A DNA stretch of 38,679 bases from Flavobacterium pectinovorum (GCF_022802975.1 NZ_JAFEVZ010000021.1:1-38679), one strand, 5' to 3'; numbered from the stretch's first letter, positions 7,950-16,110 are shown. Program-made: numbers and translations. Notes: generated from the sequence alone by a model not told the origin.

Positions 7950-8064
7950 CACGAATTTCACGAATTTTGGCTAATTTTTTATTTCACGCAGATTTTAAAT
8001 GATTTTGGCAGATTTTTAAAAGGATTTTTTTTAAAATAAATCTGTTCGATCTGCAAAATCTGCG
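7950..8064. repeat. Intergenic inverted repeat, family R2 copy
   Basis: The GCCACGAATTTCACGAATT block is followed by CGCAGATTTTAAATGATTT and closed by a right arm ending CAAAATCTGCGAGAG. The CGCAGATTTT / AAAATCTGCG arms pair, with an inner GGCAGATTT / AAATCTG pair. It lies between the converging araC and C40 peptidase genes and may serve as a terminator for both. Confidence 0.55.
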
Positions 8065-8132
8065 AGAGAAAAAAGAAAATTGTATGAACCTCCTTTTGAC
8101 AAAGCGAATCTGTTTTATTCGCTTTTTTTGAG

Positions 8133-8894
8133 TTAGATAATCTTCTTAATTACCCTAAGATTATGAGTGTGTTTGTTTAATTCGGGATTGTAAATACCTA
8201 AGTGGTCTAAGCGGTCAATGCGGACTTTTCCGCTTGCGTGAATGATGTAATTGTTCTCCATTATGATTCCGACATGAATGATGTTGCCTTCTTCATTATC
8301 AAAAAAGGCCAAATCGCCGGGCTCACTTTCTTCAATAAAACTTAAAGGTTCGCCATCAAGAGCTTGCTGAGACGCGTCGCGATGAATTTTGTAACCGTTT
8401 AATTTGTAAACCATTTGAGTAAAACCGGAACAGTCAATGCCAAAAGGTGTTTTTCCGCCCCAAAGATATGGTGCGTTCAAATACATAAAAGCAGTGTTTA
8501 TGATAGCATTTTTAGGTTTTATGCCACTTGTTTTGGTTCCTTCAAAATCAAAATTTGAGGTATTGATTTCGCTGTTGTTTAAAAAAGATAAGGATGCTCC
8601 AAGCGGAATGGGAAGCAATAAATTATCCGGTGCTGTGATATAATCAATCAAATCTGCATTTAAGATAATGGCTTCTTTGCTTAACTGATCAAATTGCTCT
8701 TTTGAAATTACCTGATATTGTTTAGAATCTACCCAGCCTTCGTAATCATCAAACTGAATCCTGATTCGGGCCCATTGATTTTTACGTTCTAAAATTTCGA
8801 TGTGTTCTCCAAACAAAAGTTGTGTAACGATTTCACTTCTGTCACTGGCTTCCGATCGAACGGGTACTATGGCTAAATTGCAAATTCCAAACAT
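8133..8894 (-). CDS. C40 (NlpC/P60) peptidase with SH3 domain
   Basis: A 253-residue protein. The N-terminal 60 residues form a bacterial SH3-like domain (VPVRSEASDRSEIVTQLLFGE, then GWVDSKQY). The C-terminal domain has the NlpC/P60 cysteine-peptidase motifs: C155 in GIDCSGF, H207 in IIHVGII and H219 in IIHASG, with PYLWGGKTPFGIDCSG typical of dipeptidyl-peptidase VI-like enzymes. These cleave gamma-D-Glu-diamino acid bonds in cell-wall peptides. No signal peptide is seen, which fits cytoplasmic murein-peptide recycling as in YkfC/DPP VI-like enzymes. It lies downstream of the thiolase on the same strand but is separated from it by a strong terminator. Confidence 0.9.
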   Translation of the reverse strand: MFGICNLAIVPVRSEASDRSEIVTQLLFGEHIEILERKNQWARIRIQFDDYEGWVDSKQYQVISKEQFDQLSKEAIILNADLIDYITAPDNLLLPIPLGASLSFLNNSEINTSNFDFEGTKTSGIKPKNAIINTAFMYLNAPYLWGGKTPFGIDCSGFTQMVYKLNGYKIHRDASQQALDGEPLSFIEESEPGDLAFFDNEEGNIIHVGIIMENNYIIHASGKVRIDRLDHLGIYNPELNKHTHNLRVIKKII

Positions 8895-8914
8895 GTAAGG
8901 AAATTTATAAGTTG

Positions 8915-8950
8915 AAAATCAGGAGTTATTTGATTTAATAACTCCTGATT
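8915..8950 (-). terminator. Rho-independent terminator of the thiolase gene
   Basis: A perfect 14-bp stem, AATCAGGAGTTATT (8917-8930) with its complement at 8937-8950, and a 6-base loop. On the minus strand a T run follows. It starts 12 bp beyond the thiolase stop, and the C40 gene begins 20 bp further on. Confidence 0.85.
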
Positions 8951-8961
8951 TGAATATTTAT

Positions 8962-10140
8962 TTATGCTCTTTCGATAACAATTGCAGATGCGCCGCCGCC
9001 GCCGTTGCAAATTGCAGCAGCTCCGGTTTTAGCATTGTTTTGTTCTAAAACATTCAGTAAAGTAACAATAATACGTGCTCCTGAAGCTCCAAGAGGATGT
9101 CCTAAAGAAACCGCTCCACCGTTTACATTTACTTTATTATTATCGAGATTTAAGATTTTTGAATTGGCTAAACCAACTACAGAAAATGCTTCGTTGAATT
9201 CAAAATAATCAACATCTGAGATTGAAATTCCCGCTTTGCTTAACGCTTTTGGAAGCGCTTTTGCAGGACTTGTAGTAAACCATTTTGGTTCCTGTGCGGC
9301 ATCGGCATAGCCTTTTATGTAAGCCAGGGGTTTTAAACCTAATGCATTTGCTTTTTCTTCAGACATTAAAATCAAAGCAGCAGCTCCGTCATTGATTGTT
9401 GAAGCGTTTGCAGCAGTTACAGTTCCGTCTTTTGTGAAAACGGCACTCAGTGAAGGGATTTTATCTAATTTTACATTAGTGTATTCTTCGTCTTTTGAAA
9501 ATATAATAGGTTCCCCACGTCTTTGCGGAACTTCGACGGGAACAACTTCATTGTCAAATTTTCCGGCATCCCATGCTTTTGCGCTTCTTTCGTAAGATTG
9601 AATGGCGAAATTGTCTTGTTCTTCACGGCTGATGTTGTATTCAGTTGCACATGCATCAGCGCAAACTCCCATTGCGTTGTTATCGTAAGCATCTGTTAAG
9701 CCATCTTTTTGCATTCCGTCAAGCAGGGTAGCAGGTCCAAATTTGTTTCCGGCACGCATTTGTACGTAATGTGGAATCAGACTCATGCTTTCCATTCCGC
9801 CCGCAACTACAATTTCAGCATCTCCGCAGGCAATTGCCTGAGCTGCGAACATGACAGCTTTCATTCCTGAGGCACATACTTTATTGACTGTTGTGGCAGC
9901 TACTTCTTCAGACAAACCGGCAAATAACGCTGCCTGACGAGCCGGAGCCTGTCCAACGCCAGCCTGAATTACATTACCCATGAAAACTTCATCAACCAAT
10001 TTTGGGTCAAGATTAATTTTTTGGAGTGCTCCTTTTATGGCAGCGGCTCCTAATTTTGGTGCGGGTACGGTAGATAAACCTCCCATGAAACTTCCGATAG
10101 GTGTTCTAACGGCAGAAACGATAACAACTCTTTTGTTCAT
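8962..10140 (-). CDS. Acetyl-CoA C-acetyltransferase (thiolase)
   Basis: A 392-residue thiolase of normal length. The acyl-accepting cysteine is C89 in NKVCASGMKAV; H348 in SLGHPLGASGARI and C378 in AICNGGGGASA complete the catalytic set, and EFNEAFSVVG provides the Asn-water site. Such enzymes condense two acetyl-CoA or cleave acetoacetyl-CoA, and can serve fatty-acid breakdown or ketone/mevalonate supply. No fadB-like partner is adjacent, so the biosynthetic (AtoB/PhaA) type is more likely than the degradative type, but the sequence does not prove it. It is a single gene with a good promoter and a strong terminator. Confidence 0.95.
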   Translation of the reverse strand: MNKRVVIVSAVRTPIGSFMGGLSTVPAPKLGAAAIKGALQKINLDPKLVDEVFMGNVIQAGVGQAPARQAALFAGLSEEVAATTVNKVCASGMKAVMFAAQAIACGDAEIVVAGGMESMSLIPHYVQMRAGNKFGPATLLDGMQKDGLTDAYDNNAMGVCADACATEYNISREEQDNFAIQSYERSAKAWDAGKFDNEVVPVEVPQRRGEPIIFSKDEEYTNVKLDKIPSLSAVFTKDGTVTAANASTINDGAAALILMSEEKANALGLKPLAYIKGYADAAQEPKWFTTSPAKALPKALSKAGISISDVDYFEFNEAFSVVGLANSKILNLDNNKVNVNGGAVSLGHPLGASGARIIVTLLNVLEQNNAKTGAAAICNGGGGASAIVIERA

Positions 10141-10166
10141 GTTCTGTTTAATATTAGTTAGTAAAG

Positions 10167-10197
10167 CAAATTTACTGTTTATTTAAACAAATTCAAA
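10167..10197 (-). promoter_or_regulatory. Promoter of the thiolase gene
   Basis: Read on the minus strand: TTTG (complement of 10194-10197), a 19-bp spacer, then TAAATTTG (complement of 10167-10174). Both boxes fit the Bacteroidota consensus exactly. The predicted start leaves a leader of about 20 nt before the ATG at 10140. Confidence 0.7.
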
Positions 10198-10317
10198 TTT
10201 TGTATTGAATAGGGCGGATTTTAAATTTAAGATGAAATTTTTGTTAATTCTATTCGTTTGATTGTGAAGTGTTTTAAAAAAAAGATTGCAAAAAGATAAA
10301 AAAAAGCGAAAAAATAG

Positions 10318-10348
10318 TTGTGAGATATGGAATGTTGTCTTACATTTG
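10318..10348 (+). promoter_or_regulatory. Promoter of the tRNA operon
   Basis: TTG (10318-10320), a 20-bp spacer and TACATTTG (10341-10348) match the TTG / TAnnTTTG consensus. It lies 32 bp before the first tRNA and probably drives all three. Confidence 0.7.
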
Positions 10349-10380
10349 CAACCGCAAAACAGAACACGTTTCTTGAGCTT

Positions 10381-10464
10381 GGAGAGGTGCCAGAGCGGTA
10401 ATGGAGCAGATTGCTAATCTGTCGACGGGTAACCGTCGCCAGGGTTCGAGTCCCTGTCTCTCCG
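10381..10464 (+). tRNA. tRNA-Ser(GCU)
   Basis: Class II tRNA with a variable arm. Acceptor GGAGAGG pairs with TCTCTCC, and the T arm has GGTTCGAGTCC. The anticodon loop holds GCT, reading AGC/AGU serine codons. CCA is not encoded. First gene of the tRNA operon. Confidence 0.95.
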
Positions 10465-10478
10465 CTTAAATTTTGCCT

Positions 10479-10553
10479 CGGGGTGTAGCGTAGCCCGGTT
10501 ATCGCGCCTGCTTTGGGAGCAGGAGGCCGCAGGTTCGAATCCTGCCACCCCGA
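10479..10553 (+). tRNA. tRNA-Pro(UGG)
   Basis: Acceptor CGGGGTG pairs with CACCCCG. Anticodon stem CCTGC / GCAGG with loop TTTGGGA gives anticodon TGG. The T arm is GCAGGTTCGAATCCTGC. CCA is not encoded. Confidence 0.95.
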
Positions 10554-10583
10554 CAAAACTTTACCATAAAGTTTAAAAAAAAT

Positions 10584-10657
10584 GGTTCCATAGCTCAGCT
10601 GGATAGAGCAACGCACTTCTAATGCGTAGGTCGAAGGTTCGAATCCTTCTGGGATCA
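10584..10657 (+). tRNA. tRNA-Arg(UCU)
   Basis: Acceptor GGTTCCA pairs with TGGGATC (with wobbles). Anticodon stem ACGCA / TGCGT with loop CTTCTAA gives anticodon TCT. The T arm is GAAGGTTCGAATCCTTC. It is the last tRNA of the operon; an integrase gene begins 260 bp downstream, so its 3' region is the likely attachment locus. Confidence 0.95.
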
Positions 10658-10692
10658 CTACAACTGATTTTTTAAGTTGGTTGAAATGCCTA

Positions 10693-10725
10693 AACCCGCA
10701 TCTTACTTGGATGCGGGTTTTTTTT
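10693..10725 (+). terminator. Terminator of the tRNA operon
   Basis: A perfect 10-bp stem AACCCGCATC / GATGCGGGTT with a 7-base loop is followed by a long T run. It ends the Ser-Pro-Arg tRNA transcript. Confidence 0.9.
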
Positions 10726-10771
10726 ATTCGCTTTTTTAGTTCAAAAACACTCATTCTTTCACTAATTTTTA

Positions 10772-10817
10772 TGGCATATTCGTGGCAATTTATTTAGATA
10801 AAAAAAACTGCCACAAA
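10772..10817. other. Arm-type attachment-site candidates beside the integrase
   Basis: Two hexamers, ATGGCA (10771-10776) and GTGGCA (10782-10787), lie in direct repeat 11 bp apart, and CTGCCACAAAA lies at 10807-10817. The same GTGGCA pair with the same 11-bp period recurs, on the other strand, at 25973-25990, 33075-33092 and 33360-33377, and CTGCCACAAAA recurs exactly at 25984-25994. Regularly spaced short repeats near an integrase are typical of arm-binding sites of tyrosine recombinases. Confidence 0.5.
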
Positions 10818-10918
10818 AAACTGCTTAATGCCTTGTTATTCAACATGTAAAGCTCGTTAACGACTTGATTTAGAGATATTATAATTCGACCTTTATTAAC
10901 TTATTAAATTGTTGAATT

Positions 10919-12232
10919 ATGTTAGAAAGCAGTTTTGGAATTACCTTCTTTTTGAAGAGTTCCGTAAAAAGTACCAATGAAAAATACATTTATCTAAGAA
11001 TTACTGTAGATGGCGTTCCTAAAGAAACTTCCACAAAAAGAAAGTGGGATCTAAAACGATGGGAGCAAAAGACTGCAAGGGCTACAGGAAATAAGGAAGA
11101 TGCTAAGACTTTGAATTTGTTTTTAAACTCACTTGAACTTAAAATAAGCCGGTACAGGGACGAACTTTCTGAAAAAGGCGAAACAGTTACCAGTATAAAG
11201 CTCATTAATTATGCTTTAGGTAAAACAACAGAAAAAAAATCTACAGTACTGCAGGAATTTCAGCTTCACAATGATCAAATGCTGGCTTTGGTAGAAAAAG
11301 AGGAGTATGCTATAGGAACCCATGAGCGTTACAAGATATCAAAAAATCATGTCAGAGAGTTTATGTTTTATAAATACGGTGTTGAGGATATGGAATTTAA
11401 TGAGCTTAATTTTGAATTTGTAAAAGATTATGAGTTCTATCTTAAAACAGTAAAAAATATCAGTAACAACACTGCCCTTAAGTATATTACTAATTTTAAG
11501 AAAATAGTCCTTAGTGCAGTTGATAAGGAAATTATTGCGGCTGATCCATTTAAACGTTTCAAATCCAAAAAAACGAAAGTTCCTAAAAAGCCTTTGACTA
11601 ATCATGAATTGGACTCATTGGAAAAACATCATTTTTCTACAGCCCGTCTAAGTGTGGTTAGAGATGTTTTTGTTTTTCAATGTTACACTGGTCTTGCGTA
11701 TGTCGATGTTTATAATCTGAAACAGTCAGATTTAAAAGTAGGTATTGATGGTGAAAAATGGATAATGACAGGGCGGCAGAAAACTGGGAGTCCTATTAAT
11801 ATTCCACTCTTGCCTAAAGCGGTTATGATAATGGAGAGATATCGAAATCATCCACTTTGTTTGGAAAGGAATTCGGTATTGCCTGTAAGTTCAAATCAGA
11901 AAATGAATGAATATCTTAAAGAAATAGCTGATTTATGTGGTATAGCAAGTGCTTTAAATACGCATAAGGCGAGACGGACTTTTGCGAGCACTATAACGCT
12001 CAATAATGATGTGCCTATTCATGTAGTAAAAGAAATGTTAGGGCACCAGTCTGTCAGCCAGACCGAACAGTATGCAATGACCGAGCAGTTGTCAATAGGT
12101 CGCGAGATGCAGGGACTAAAACACAGACTGGCAGATAAGGACAATGTTTCTGGTGAGTTAACTTTACAGACAATTGAGCGAATGGAAAAAGACTTAATCC
12201 AAATGAAAAAAAGACTCGGTTTAATCACTTAA
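10919..12232 (+). CDS. Tyrosine recombinase / site-specific integrase
   Basis: A 437-residue integrase with the Bacteroidota layout. Residues 1-90 are an Arm-DNA-binding domain (FFLKSSVKSTNEKYIYLRITVDG). Residues about 110-205 are the SAM-like core-binding domain. The catalytic domain follows, with K288 in GRQKTGSP, H349 and R352 in NTHKARRTFAST, H376 in EMLGHQS and the nucleophile Y385 in TEQYAMT. The first catalytic Arg is absent at its usual place: the box reads TGLAYVD (257-263) where other families have TGLR; this variant is common in integrases of the phylum. It lies just after tRNA-Arg and is followed by its own terminator. It is probably the enzyme that inserted this island. Confidence 0.93.
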   Translation: MLESSFGITFFLKSSVKSTNEKYIYLRITVDGVPKETSTKRKWDLKRWEQKTARATGNKEDAKTLNLFLNSLELKISRYRDELSEKGETVTSIKLINYALGKTTEKKSTVLQEFQLHNDQMLALVEKEEYAIGTHERYKISKNHVREFMFYKYGVEDMEFNELNFEFVKDYEFYLKTVKNISNNTALKYITNFKKIVLSAVDKEIIAADPFKRFKSKKTKVPKKPLTNHELDSLEKHHFSTARLSVVRDVFVFQCYTGLAYVDVYNLKQSDLKVGIDGEKWIMTGRQKTGSPINIPLLPKAVMIMERYRNHPLCLERNSVLPVSSNQKMNEYLKEIADLCGIASALNTHKARRTFASTITLNNDVPIHVVKEMLGHQSVSQTEQYAMTEQLSIGREMQGLKHRLADKDNVSGELTLQTIERMEKDLIQMKKRLGLIT

Positions 12233-12265
12233 TTTTATACGACTTCCATTAGATCAGATAATAAA

Positions 12266-12290
12266 TAAAAAGCCCTGAAATGGGCTTTTT
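12266..12290 (+). terminator. Terminator of the integrase gene
   Basis: AAAAAGCCC / GGGCTTTTT with a 6-7-base loop and A and T runs on its two sides, 34 bp after the integrase stop. It may act in both directions. Confidence 0.8.
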
Positions 12291-12469
12291 ATTATTCTGA
12301 AGATCTATATCTATCACAGCGTTTTAGAATTTAACGTTGATGTTTGGGTTATAATTTTTAAAGGTTCTTTTGAAGATTTACTTCCATCGTGAGAGCATCA
12401 GTTTTAGTTTGCAAAATAGGCACAAACCATTTAATATCCTGTGGTACAGAGTTGATAAAGCAAATCGTT

Positions 12470-13261
12470 CTATTTTAATCTTAATATTTTCAAAGCGCCC
12501 CTGCCAACTATTACAAAAACACAGATACCAATAAGCAGATCTGGCAGCATAGAATTCGTATAGTAAACTAAAATACCTGCTATTATAACTCCGAGATTAA
12601 TTATAACATCGTTGGACGTAAAAATCATACTTGCTTCCATATGTGCTTCCTTACTTTTTGATTTTTGAAGTAAATAAAGGCATAATGAATTACCAGCAAG
12701 AGCAAACAGTGAAACTATAATCATGGTTTCGAAATTTGGGATATTTTCCTGTTGTACGTATCTTCGTATGACTTCAATAAGCCCTAAAATCGCCAAAACA
12801 ATTTGAAAGTATCCACTTATCTGTGCAACGCTTACTTTCCTTGACACGGTGCTTCCAACTGCTAATAGTGCCAAACCATAAACGATGCTGTCAGCCAGCA
12901 TATCCAGGCTATCGGCCACTAATCCCATAGAATTGGAAATAAATCCGGTGATAATTTCTATAAGAAAGAATGAGAGATTTATAATCAAAACCTGCCATAA
13001 CAATTTTCTTTGCCCGGAATCATCTGTTGGAGTTAAAATATCCAGTGTTTCTTCAGAGGTCAATAAAGTGCTGTCAAAATTAAGACTGTCAATAGCGCTA
13101 GTGATACTATTGGAGTCATCTGAATGATAAATGCTTAATTTTCTGTTTGGAATATCAAAATCCAGACGTTCTATTTGATTTATATGGCTAAGTTTCATTC
13201 TGATAAGCTGCTCTTCACTAGGGCAATCCATCTTTTTAATGTTATAAGTGCTTTTTTTCAT
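12470..13261 (-). CDS. CDF-like cation transporter with N-terminal HMA-like domain
   Basis: A 263-residue membrane protein. Residues 1-70 look like a degenerate heavy-metal-associated domain (KKMDCPSEEQLIRMKL, where a typical HMA has two Cys). From residue about 85 there are roughly five to six hydrophobic segments of the cation diffusion facilitator type, with SNSMGLVADSLDMLADSIVYGLAL holding the metal-site D-x3-D motif and MEASMIFTSNDVIINLGV holding the second site. CDF proteins export Zn, Cd or Co from the cytoplasm in exchange for protons. The cytoplasmic C-terminal domain of larger CDF proteins is missing, which appears usual for this short type. The start lies 4 bp beyond the TonB receptor stop on the same strand, so the two are one operon. 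Confidence 0.85.
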   Translation of the reverse strand: MKKSTYNIKKMDCPSEEQLIRMKLSHINQIERLDFDIPNRKLSIYHSDDSNSITSAIDSLNFDSTLLTSEETLDILTPTDDSGQRKLLWQVLIINLSFFLIEIITGFISNSMGLVADSLDMLADSIVYGLALLAVGSTVSRKVSVAQISGYFQIVLAILGLIEVIRRYVQQENIPNFETMIIVSLFALAGNSLCLYLLQKSKSKEAHMEASMIFTSNDVIINLGVIIAGILVYYTNSMLPDLLIGICVFVIVGRGALKILRLK

Positions 13262-13265
13262 AACG

Positions 13266-15434
13266 CTATAGCTTAATTTTTAAACCAGCATTTATTACAA
13301 ATCCATCAAGAGGGGCATAAATATCCTTAAAGACAGGATTTGAAATTGGGCCGGTATAAATACTTCCAAATTTGGTTTGTCTGGTGTCGGTAAAGTTTTC
13401 AAAATTAGCAAAAACAGAAAAATTCTCCCATAATTTTTCGACCATAAAACCAAAAATCCAGTATTCTCTTCCAGTTGTCCCATCATTTAATTTTTGAGGA
13501 CTATAATAGTAAGCCTCCAAACCAGCTTTCCATTTATCTTCTACTTCATACATCAAAACATTGTTCAATCGATGTTTGGCTGTTAAAGGGTTTTCAGATT
13601 TAATACCGTTGTCGTCTATTGATGCATCAGTATACGTGTACCCCAGAAATAGTTTGAAATCTTTATAGCCTAGTTTTAGATTTGTTTCAGTGCCCTTTGT
13701 ATCTAAGTAGCCATTGACATTTACAAACTGATAAATATTGTCAGGAAGCGAAGTTAAGATCAGGGGATTATCTACATTGGTATAAAAGAATAACTGATTG
13801 ATTGATAATGATATGTCTTCAGTGATATTTGTTTTGTAATTTACATCAAAATTAACGCCATAGCTTTTTTCAAGTTTGTTGAAATCACTGTTGATAGGCA
13901 ATACATTCTGGTACTGAATACGCTCGCTTTCCTCGGTAAATATAGTTGGTGTTTTATAACCCAATCCACCGCCAAGTCTTGAGGTAAGTTTAGGAGTGAT
14001 TTTAAATAAAGCAGAAATTCTAGGCAAAAGCGAAAACCCGTAATCAATAACATAATCACCTCTAAGACCAGTTTCAATGTCCAGCCATTCTTTTGCTTTT
14101 ACAGTATTTTGAATAAAAGCCCCATACGTTATCTGATTATAATCTCGAAGGGGAAAAGCGGTAGCACTGTTTTCTGTAAATTTATCAGTATATAAATTGG
14201 CTCCTGCAGCCCATTCGGATTTTTCGTTATTCAACGAATATGTAATTTCAGAAAAAGTACTATTCTGAATACCGTCAAAAGTATAATCAGGAATCGTGAT
14301 GACACGGCTAAAATTATTAAAACTATTTTTGAATGTCAGTGATTCCTTTTCACTTAACCTATGTGTAAGTGTAAATTGAGTGCTGATACGCTGCGTTTTA
14401 TTTTTTTCAAAATAACTGTCTGGGAAATTGCTCTGGTCTTTTATGTAATCTATGTTTCCTCCAATACGATTTTCGAAAACGGTATTTATGCCAAAATTTA
14501 ATTTTGTATTTTCATTAAAATAAACAAATAATTTCGGATTGAAATTAAAGCGCTCAAATTTTGGAATAGCCGTAAGCTGGATATCGGCAGGGTCATAAGG
14601 TGCATTGCGATCATGTGAGGCAAAAACGGTCAATCCAATTTTATTGAATCGCTGTGAATAAAACCCATTGACATTCAAACCAAGGGCAGAAGTTCCATTT
14701 AACAAAAATCGAAGTTCTCTTTCCTCGGTCGGTGTTTTGGAAATTAGATTCACCAAACCTGCAATTGCTCCACCTCCATAAAGTGTAGAGGCGGATCCTT
14801 TGATTATTTCTACCTGCTTTAAGTCCAATGGAGGTGTCTGAAGTAATCCCAGGCCACTTGAAGCTCCGGAATAAACAGGGAAACCATCTTTTAATATTTG
14901 TGTATATCTTCCGTCTAATCCCTGAATTCTGATAGAGGAGTTTCCCGATGTTGCAGAGGTCTGCTGGGTTTGGATACCGGTACTTTCGTTAAGCATCATT
15001 CTGATATCCCCTGGTTTCATATTGGCTTTTTCCTCCAGTTCCTCTCCGGCAATAAATTCAACGCGGGTTGGAATATTGCTTATAGTTCGTGTACCCCTGG
15101 TTGAAGTGACTATAATTTCATCCATCTCTTCGGCCTCGCTCTCTAATGAAATTTCTAAGACTTCGCTTTTAAAGGGTACTGTAACGGTTACAATTTGCGA
15201 TTTATAACCTTCCATCGAAAAAGTAACATTATAAACTCCTTGCTGAAGATTTTCAAAAATAACCAGTCCTTCATCATTTGAAACAGATGATAGATTAGTT
15301 TGGCCAATACTGGCAGTTACCCCAGGTATTGTCTCACTTGTTTCAGCATTTTTAATGAGAATCTTAATTTTATTTTGTGCTTGTGCTGTGCCAATATTTA
15401 CTATTGCCAAAGTCAATAAAATATATTTAAACAT
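13266..15434 (-). CDS. TonB-dependent outer membrane receptor
   Basis: A 722-residue protein. It has a signal peptide (MFKYILLTLAIVNIGTAQAQ), then a CarboxypepD_reg-like domain (ETIPGVTASIGQTNLSSV, residues about 25-105), then a plug (IIVTSTRGTRTISNIPTRVE, a TonB-box-like stretch, and IRIQGLDGRYTQILKDGFPVYSG), then a 22-strand-type beta barrel ending in VINAGLKIKL. Such receptors take up large ligands or metal chelates using TonB energy. The plug box GSASTLYGGGAIAGLVNLI is standard. Located in a metal cluster, it may import or sense a metal chelate, or be used in metal trafficking with the CDF partner 4 bp downstream. The substrate is unknown. Confidence 0.92.
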   Translation of the reverse strand: MFKYILLTLAIVNIGTAQAQNKIKILIKNAETSETIPGVTASIGQTNLSSVSNDEGLVIFENLQQGVYNVTFSMEGYKSQIVTVTVPFKSEVLEISLESEAEEMDEIIVTSTRGTRTISNIPTRVEFIAGEELEEKANMKPGDIRMMLNESTGIQTQQTSATSGNSSIRIQGLDGRYTQILKDGFPVYSGASSGLGLLQTPPLDLKQVEIIKGSASTLYGGGAIAGLVNLISKTPTEERELRFLLNGTSALGLNVNGFYSQRFNKIGLTVFASHDRNAPYDPADIQLTAIPKFERFNFNPKLFVYFNENTKLNFGINTVFENRIGGNIDYIKDQSNFPDSYFEKNKTQRISTQFTLTHRLSEKESLTFKNSFNNFSRVITIPDYTFDGIQNSTFSEITYSLNNEKSEWAAGANLYTDKFTENSATAFPLRDYNQITYGAFIQNTVKAKEWLDIETGLRGDYVIDYGFSLLPRISALFKITPKLTSRLGGGLGYKTPTIFTEESERIQYQNVLPINSDFNKLEKSYGVNFDVNYKTNITEDISLSINQLFFYTNVDNPLILTSLPDNIYQFVNVNGYLDTKGTETNLKLGYKDFKLFLGYTYTDASIDDNGIKSENPLTAKHRLNNVLMYEVEDKWKAGLEAYYYSPQKLNDGTTGREYWIFGFMVEKLWENFSVFANFENFTDTRQTKFGSIYTGPISNPVFKDIYAPLDGFVINAGLKIKL

Positions 15435-15466
15435 TTATTATTTCTTAATATTAATACATAGATAGA

Positions 15467-15487
15467 TTCATGATCTAGAATCATGAA
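15467..15487. promoter_or_regulatory. Perfect palindrome upstream of the TonB receptor
   Basis: TTCATGAT, the 5-base centre CTAGA, then ATCATGAA. It lies in the 65-bp gap between the Cys-rich gene and the TonB receptor start, 33 bp before the latter. It could be an operator or a short hairpin; there is no T run, so it is not a standard terminator. Confidence 0.4.
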
Positions 15488-15499
15488 GTTAGAACTATT

Positions 15500-15832
15500 T
15501 TAAATATTAAGATATTTAGGAGGCTGCCAAATTTTGCAAGTGAATGATGAATCAACAAACTTATTGTAAAAGATAGGCTGCGGTATCTCGTTTGTTATAA
15601 ATTCAAGCTTTTCAGAAATTTTGATTATAGAAGTATGTGTAATTGTAAAACCGGTACAGCTTCCACAAGAATAGAAAGGCGAACATTTTCCATTACATTC
15701 ACGCTCACAATCATGCGGATCGTTTTTGCAATTTTTCTCAACATTACATTCTGAATGTTTAGAAAATGCAGAACAAGGTACTGTTGCAAGGAGCAGTACT
15801 ACAATCGATATAAATGTCACCCATGTTTTCAC
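15500..15832 (-). CDS. Small Cys-rich exported protein, IWQPP type
   Basis: A 110-residue protein with an N-terminal signal segment (MKTWVTFISIVVLLLATVPCSAFS). Ten Cys occur between residues about 29 and 59 (CNVEKNC, CERECNGKCSPFYSCGSC), in a pattern suited to binding metal or forming disulfides. The C-terminus ends IWQPPKYLNI. The protein encoded at 16111 on the other strand is a diverged relative: same length, signal sequence, CSPF motif and IWQPP ending. I think this is the DUF6660 family, known in Bacteroidota near metal-efflux genes, but I recall this only loosely. It is probably a periplasmic metal chaperone or sensor of the efflux system. First gene of the minus-strand arm. Confidence 0.7.
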   Translation of the reverse strand: MKTWVTFISIVVLLLATVPCSAFSKHSECNVEKNCKNDPHDCERECNGKCSPFYSCGSCTGFTITHTSIIKISEKLEFITNEIPQPIFYNKFVDSSFTCKIWQPPKYLNI

Positions 15833-15899
15833 ATTACAAATTTATAGATAAAATTCAAACCGTTGTTTGTATATTCAACTTAAATTACAAGAATTATAT

Positions 15900-16073
15900 A
15901 TGGCAAAATTTAAAAGTACTATAAAGGCAAAAAAAAAGAAGGGATTTAAAGCAAGTAGAAAATTAACTACTAAAGATTTTATTCGAGTTTTTGGAATTGT
16001 CTTGATCTGCACACTATTATTATTGGGTATTGCAGCTCGCTGTATTCATTTTTACAAGGAACATATTAAATAA
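15900..16073 (+). CDS. Small basic single-membrane-segment protein
   Basis: A 57-residue protein beginning MAKFKSTIKAKKKKGF, with 10 Lys in its first 25 residues, then one hydrophobic helix (IRVFGIVLICTLLLLGIAA) and a short tail RCIHFYKEHIK. An ATG 33 bases upstream is in frame, but the extra residues are less like a gene start, so 15900 was chosen. I do not recognise a family. The location, first in the + strand arm of the metal cluster and 37 bp before the next gene, suggests a small membrane partner. Confidence 0.5.
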   Translation: MAKFKSTIKAKKKKGFKASRKLTTKDFIRVFGIVLICTLLLLGIAARCIHFYKEHIK

Positions 16074-16075
16074 TT

Positions 16076-16083
16076 TAATTTTG
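16076..16083 (+). promoter_or_regulatory. Possible -7 box before the 16111 gene
   Basis: TAATTTTG fits TAnnTTTG and would start transcription about 22 nt before the GTG start at 16111. A TTT at 16051-16053 is in range as a weak -33 element. It is only a candidate. Confidence 0.3.
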
Positions 16084-16110
16084 TAAGGTAATAATCGTAT
16101 TTTTACAATC

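Noticed and set aside
10636..10657. Exact tRNA-Arg 3' end duplicated further right as attR
   Set aside because: Only the 9 bases TTCGAACCT, common to most tRNA T arms, are shared with the repeat at 25912; no longer copy of the tRNA end was found, so a classic attL/attR pair is not shown.
10227..10754. Open frame of 175 codons on the minus strand
   Set aside because: It runs antisense through all three tRNA genes, their spacers and the terminator; its apparent protein (for example SGWQDSNLRPPAPKAG) is the well-known translation artefact of tRNA sequence.
15837..15844. TAAATTTG on the minus strand as promoter of the Cys-rich gene at 15500
   Set aside because: Transcription would start at the first codon and there is no -33 element at a suitable distance.
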